This document shows positions 34,475-36,884 of a stretch of DNA of 36,884 nucleotides, piece after piece (positions within the stretch are counted from its first letter, which is position 1; every line of letters starts with the position of its first letter). The notes beneath the pieces are model-generated. The model saw only the letters and a list, made by a program, of their open reading frames with translations. It searched no databases and had not been told where the DNA came from. The translations under genes were made by a program, and so were the position numbers. Origin of the DNA: Holophagaceae bacterium (lineage in GTDB: Bacteria; Acidobacteriota; Holophagae; Holophagales; Holophagaceae); NCBI GenBank assembly GCA_013334395.1, contig JAAXXS010000010.1, forward strand, positions 1 through 36,884. The letters are read 5' to 3'.

Positions 34475-35386
34475 ATGAACCTGCTCTCCCTGCCTCTGGC
34501 CCCGCCGCAGCTCTTCACGGACCTGCGCGTGGAGCCGGAGGAGGCCCGGTCGATCCTGCGGCCCCAGAAGGACGAGCGCTACGGGTTCGGCTTCGCCCTC
34601 AGCCCCTACCGCGGCTGCGCCCATGGCTGCCGCTACTGCTATGTCCGCGAGTACCCCAACGCCCTGCACGGCCCGGAGGAGTGGGGCGGCTGGGTGGCGC
34701 CCAAGCTCAACGCCCCGGAGCTGCTCTGGTCCCAGCGGCACCGGCTGCACGAGGCCCGGGTGTTCCTGGCCTCGGCTACGGATCCCTACCAGCCCCTGGA
34801 GCGCACCTACCGGCTGACCCGGCGCTGCCTGGAGGTGCTGCTGCTCTGTCCCAGCACCGAGGTGTTGCTTCATACCCGCTCGCCCCTGATCCTGCAGGAC
34901 CTCGACCTGCTCCGCGCCTTCGGGGACCGGGTCACGGTCGGCTTCTCCATCCCCACCGACGATGACACCGTGCGGCAGGTGGTGGAGCCCCACGCCCCCA
35001 CCATTCCCGGCCGCTGGGCCACCGTGGAGCGCCTGGCCAAGGCTGGCATCGCGGTGAACTTGGCGGTGACCCCGCTCATGGCGGTGCACGACCCGCAGGC
35101 CTTCGCCCGGCGCGCCCGGGCCAGCGGCGCCACCGGGGCCTGGGTGGGCGGGCTGCGCCTGCTCAAGCGGGATCCCTTCTACAAGGTGCTGGCAGACCAC
35201 GGCTGGCTGAAGGTCCTGGACCACGACTACGCGGAAGGCATCCGCGCCGCCTTCCGCGCGTCCTTTCCGGCGCCTCGCCGGATCCGGGCGCCGCGCGCCG
35301 AGCGGGTGGCGGCGGTGGTCCCCACACTGGTCCAGCAGCCCGGCCTCTTCGACGCTGACGCCCTCCCGTCCCTTGTGGGAGACTGA
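34475..35386 (+). CDS. SplB-like radical SAM protein
   Basis: A 303-residue radical SAM enzyme. The cluster CAHGCRYCY (Cys48, Cys52, Cys55, C-x3-C-x2-C) binds the 4Fe-4S centre that cleaves S-adenosylmethionine. LSPYRGCAHGCRYCYVR and FLASATDPYQPLERTYRLTRRCLEVLL are characteristic of the Rv2578c/PA0069 group, which is related to spore photoproduct lyase but is found in non-sporulating bacteria. It lacks the full SplB C-terminal region and the exact SplB catalytic Cys. Its substrate, perhaps DNA damage or a modified nucleotide, is not known. TGGAG lies just before the ATG; dnaX starts 6 bp after its stop. Confidence 0.85.
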   Translation: MNLLSLPLAPPQLFTDLRVEPEEARSILRPQKDERYGFGFALSPYRGCAHGCRYCYVREYPNALHGPEEWGGWVAPKLNAPELLWSQRHRLHEARVFLASATDPYQPLERTYRLTRRCLEVLLLCPSTEVLLHTRSPLILQDLDLLRAFGDRVTVGFSIPTDDDTVRQVVEPHAPTIPGRWATVERLAKAGIAVNLAVTPLMAVHDPQAFARRARASGATGAWVGGLRLLKRDPFYKVLADHGWLKVLDHDYAEGIRAAFRASFPAPRRIRAPRAERVAAVVPTLVQQPGLFDADALPSLVGD

Positions 35387-35392
35387 AGGGCC

Positions 35393-36884
35393 ATGACCAC
35401 CCTCGCGCTCAAGTACCGACCCCGCACCCTGTCCGACCTCGTGGGGCAGGAGGGCAGCGTCAAGGCCCTGGCCAACGCCCTGAAGCGGGCCAAGGAGAGC
35501 GGCCGCATCCACCAGGCCTACCTCTTCGCCGGCGTGCGCGGCACTGGCAAGACCAGCACGGCCCGCATCCTGGCCCGGGCCCTCAACTGCGCCGAAGGGC
35601 CCACGGCCACCCCCTGCGGCGTGTGCGATCCCTGCCGCGCGGCGGAGCAGCCGGACAGCAGCCTGGACATCGTCGAGATCGACGCCGCCAGCCGGGCCTC
35701 TGTGGCCGACGCCCGCGCCCTGCGCGAGCAGGCCCAGACCCGCCCCGCCTTCTGCCGCTACCGCGTCTACATCATCGATGAAGTGCACATGCTCAGCACC
35801 GAGGCCTTCAACGCCCTGCTGAAGGTCATCGAGGAGCCCCCGCCCCACGCCATCTTCGTGCTGGCCACCACCGAGCTGCAGGACGTCCCGGACACCATCA
35901 AGAGCCGGGTGCAGATCTACCCCTTCCGCCTCATCCCCGTGGGCCTCATCGAAGGCCGCCTGGCTCACGTCTGCGAGCAGGAGGGCGTCCCCGCGGAGCC
36001 CGGCAGCCTGCGGCTGGTGGCCGAGGCGGGGCAGGGCTCCATGCGCGATGCCCTCACCATCCTCGACCGCGTCATCGCCGCGGGCGATGGCCAGGTCCAG
36101 GAGGAGGCCGTCCGCGAGCAGCTGGGCATCGTCAGCGCCCACCTGGTGCAGGGCGTCATGTCCTCCCTGGCCGTCGGCGACTCCGCGGCCCTGGTGGAGG
36201 CCTGCCGCGAGCTGGCCAACCAGGGGGCGGACTGGGCCACCTTCTGGCGCGAGCTGGTGCTGGCCTTCCGCGATCGCCTGGAAGCCGAGGCCCGCGCAAA
36301 CCGAGGCCCCCACGAGCTGCTGCGCTGGGCCCGCATGCTGAACCTGCTGCTGAGCCGCGAGCGGGACCTGCGGGACAGCAGCCTGCCCCGGGTGGTGGTG
36401 GAGCTGGCCCTGATCACCGCCGCCCAGCTGCCGCACCTGGCGCCTCTGGATGCGCTGGTCTCCGGCACGGCCGCCGCAAATCCCGCCGCCAACCCCATTC
36501 CCAGGCCGGCCGTGCCTGCGGCGGGTCCGCCGCCGGTCCCTTCCCGGGCCCCCCAGGTCGCGCCGGCGCCTGAGGGGCCTCGGCGGCCCACCCCGGCTCC
36601 GCCCCCCCCACCGGTTCCCGCGCCCCCCAAGCCGCTCGCGGCCGCGGCGCCCCATCCGCCCATCGGCACCTCGGCCCAGCTGCGCTCCGCCTGCACCGAG
36701 GCCCTGCGCCTGGGCACGGGCCTCCGGCCCTTTGCCACCGCCCCGCAGATGGCCACAGACCTGGCCTGGCAGCCGCCGGTGCTGCGCTTCCGCTTTCCGG
36801 CCAACGTGCGCCAGACCCTCCAGGACTTCGAGCGCGAGAAGGCCAGCCCCCACCTGCTGGCCGCCCTGGGCACCGTGCTGCCCG
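35393..36884 (+). CDS. dnaX: DNA polymerase III subunits gamma/tau (5' part)
   Basis: The clamp-loader ATPase of the replisome; the gene runs past the window edge, and 497 residues are visible. It starts MTTLALKYRPRTLSDLVGQE. The Walker A motif FAGVRGTGKTSTARILARAL (about residue 45), the zinc module CAEGPTATPCGVCDPC, IVEIDAASRASVADAR, Walker B YRVYIIDEVHMLSTEAFNALLKVIEEPP and the sensor segments ATTELQDVPDTIKSRVQIYPF are all present. After domain III comes a Pro/Ala-rich linker (about residues 360-430), then the beginning of a tau-type C-terminal region. No A-AAA-AAG slippery site is visible in the part seen. GAAGGG precedes the ATG 6 bp after the radical SAM gene. Confidence 0.97.
   Translation, partial: MTTLALKYRPRTLSDLVGQEGSVKALANALKRAKESGRIHQAYLFAGVRGTGKTSTARILARALNCAEGPTATPCGVCDPCRAAEQPDSSLDIVEIDAASRASVADARALREQAQTRPAFCRYRVYIIDEVHMLSTEAFNALLKVIEEPPPHAIFVLATTELQDVPDTIKSRVQIYPFRLIPVGLIEGRLAHVCEQEGVPAEPGSLRLVAEAGQGSMRDALTILDRVIAAGDGQVQEEAVREQLGIVSAHLVQGVMSSLAVGDSAALVEACRELANQGADWATFWRELVLAFRDRLEAEARANRGPHELLRWARMLNLLLSRERDLRDSSLPRVVVELALITAAQLPHLAPLDALVSGTAAANPAANPIPRPAVPAAGPPPVPSRAPQVAPAPEGPRRPTPAPPPPPVPAPPKPLAAAAPHPPIGTSAQLRSACTEALRLGTGLRPFATAPQMATDLAWQPPVLRFRFPANVRQTLQDFEREKASPHLLAALGTVLP

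Noticed and set aside
34307..36853. 848-codon open frame on the minus strand opposite dnaX and the radical SAM gene
   Set aside because: Antisense shadow of well-recognised genes; low-complexity, no family marks.

Overview
This is a 36.9 kb stretch of a GC-rich, gene-dense bacterial chromosome. I see no phage, transposase, integrase, CRISPR array or rRNA/tRNA gene. Gene content suggests a Gram-negative heterotroph: a GT9 LPS-type glycosyltransferase, an Arn-like glycosylation set, a monofunctional peptidoglycan transglycosylase, a B12-dependent class II ribonucleotide reductase, and a hemH-hemY pair. Together with the base composition this would fit Acidobacteriota of the Holophaga/Geothrix type. 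That placement is an inference from content and was not checked by any search; Myxococcota or another GC-rich phylum remains possible.

Layout. 1-1.1 kb: the 3' end of pyruvate kinase and a DinB-fold protein. 1.4-4.9 kb: two small unknown genes, then cinA-plsY-gpsA, which couples NMN clean-up with glycerophospholipid precursor supply (gpsA makes G3P, plsY acylates it). 5-9.6 kb: envelope glycosylation genes, namely a stand-alone ArnA-type UDP-glucuronate decarboxylase, an ArnT-like membrane glycosyltransferase, a GT9 heptosyltransferase-like enzyme and an ArnE/SMR-like small flippase. An opposite-strand gene encoding a perfect 11-residue-repeat protein interrupts them. 9.7-16.7 kb: long-chain acyl-CoA ligase, mtnA with a class II aldolase (methylthioadenosine/5-deoxyadenosine salvage), a membrane-anchored unknown, an acetate/4-hydroxybutyrate-type CoA transferase, TfoX-N and rsmE. 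16.8-21.7 kb: M29-type aminopeptidase, ilvA behind a ribosome-mediated attenuator, mtgA and malate dehydrogenase. 21.8-24 kb: an unknown, a SAM methyltransferase and a SEC-C/YkgJ cysteine-cluster protein. 24-28.3 kb: nrdJ and an 800 bp structured non-coding region holding the 4.5S-type SRP RNA. 28.3-36.9 kb: a DUF2400 protein, unknowns, hemH-hemY, a DUF421 protein, a SplB-like radical SAM protein and the 5' part of dnaX.

Three things stand out beyond the gene list. (1) A complete transcription attenuator upstream of ilvA: promoter, 17-residue leader peptide with five Ile codons, antiterminator and terminator that exclude each other. (2) A recurring leaderless promoter arrangement, TANNNT exactly six bases before ATG, in front of five genes on both strands. 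(3) At least eight intergenic spacers carry degenerate word-repeats (CACCAAGG-, GATGAACACC-, CGCGGAG- and GCTGTCAGCT-type), several arranged as long inverted repeats that look recruited as terminators. The 27.7-28.1 kb non-coding segment next to the SRP RNA remains unexplained.
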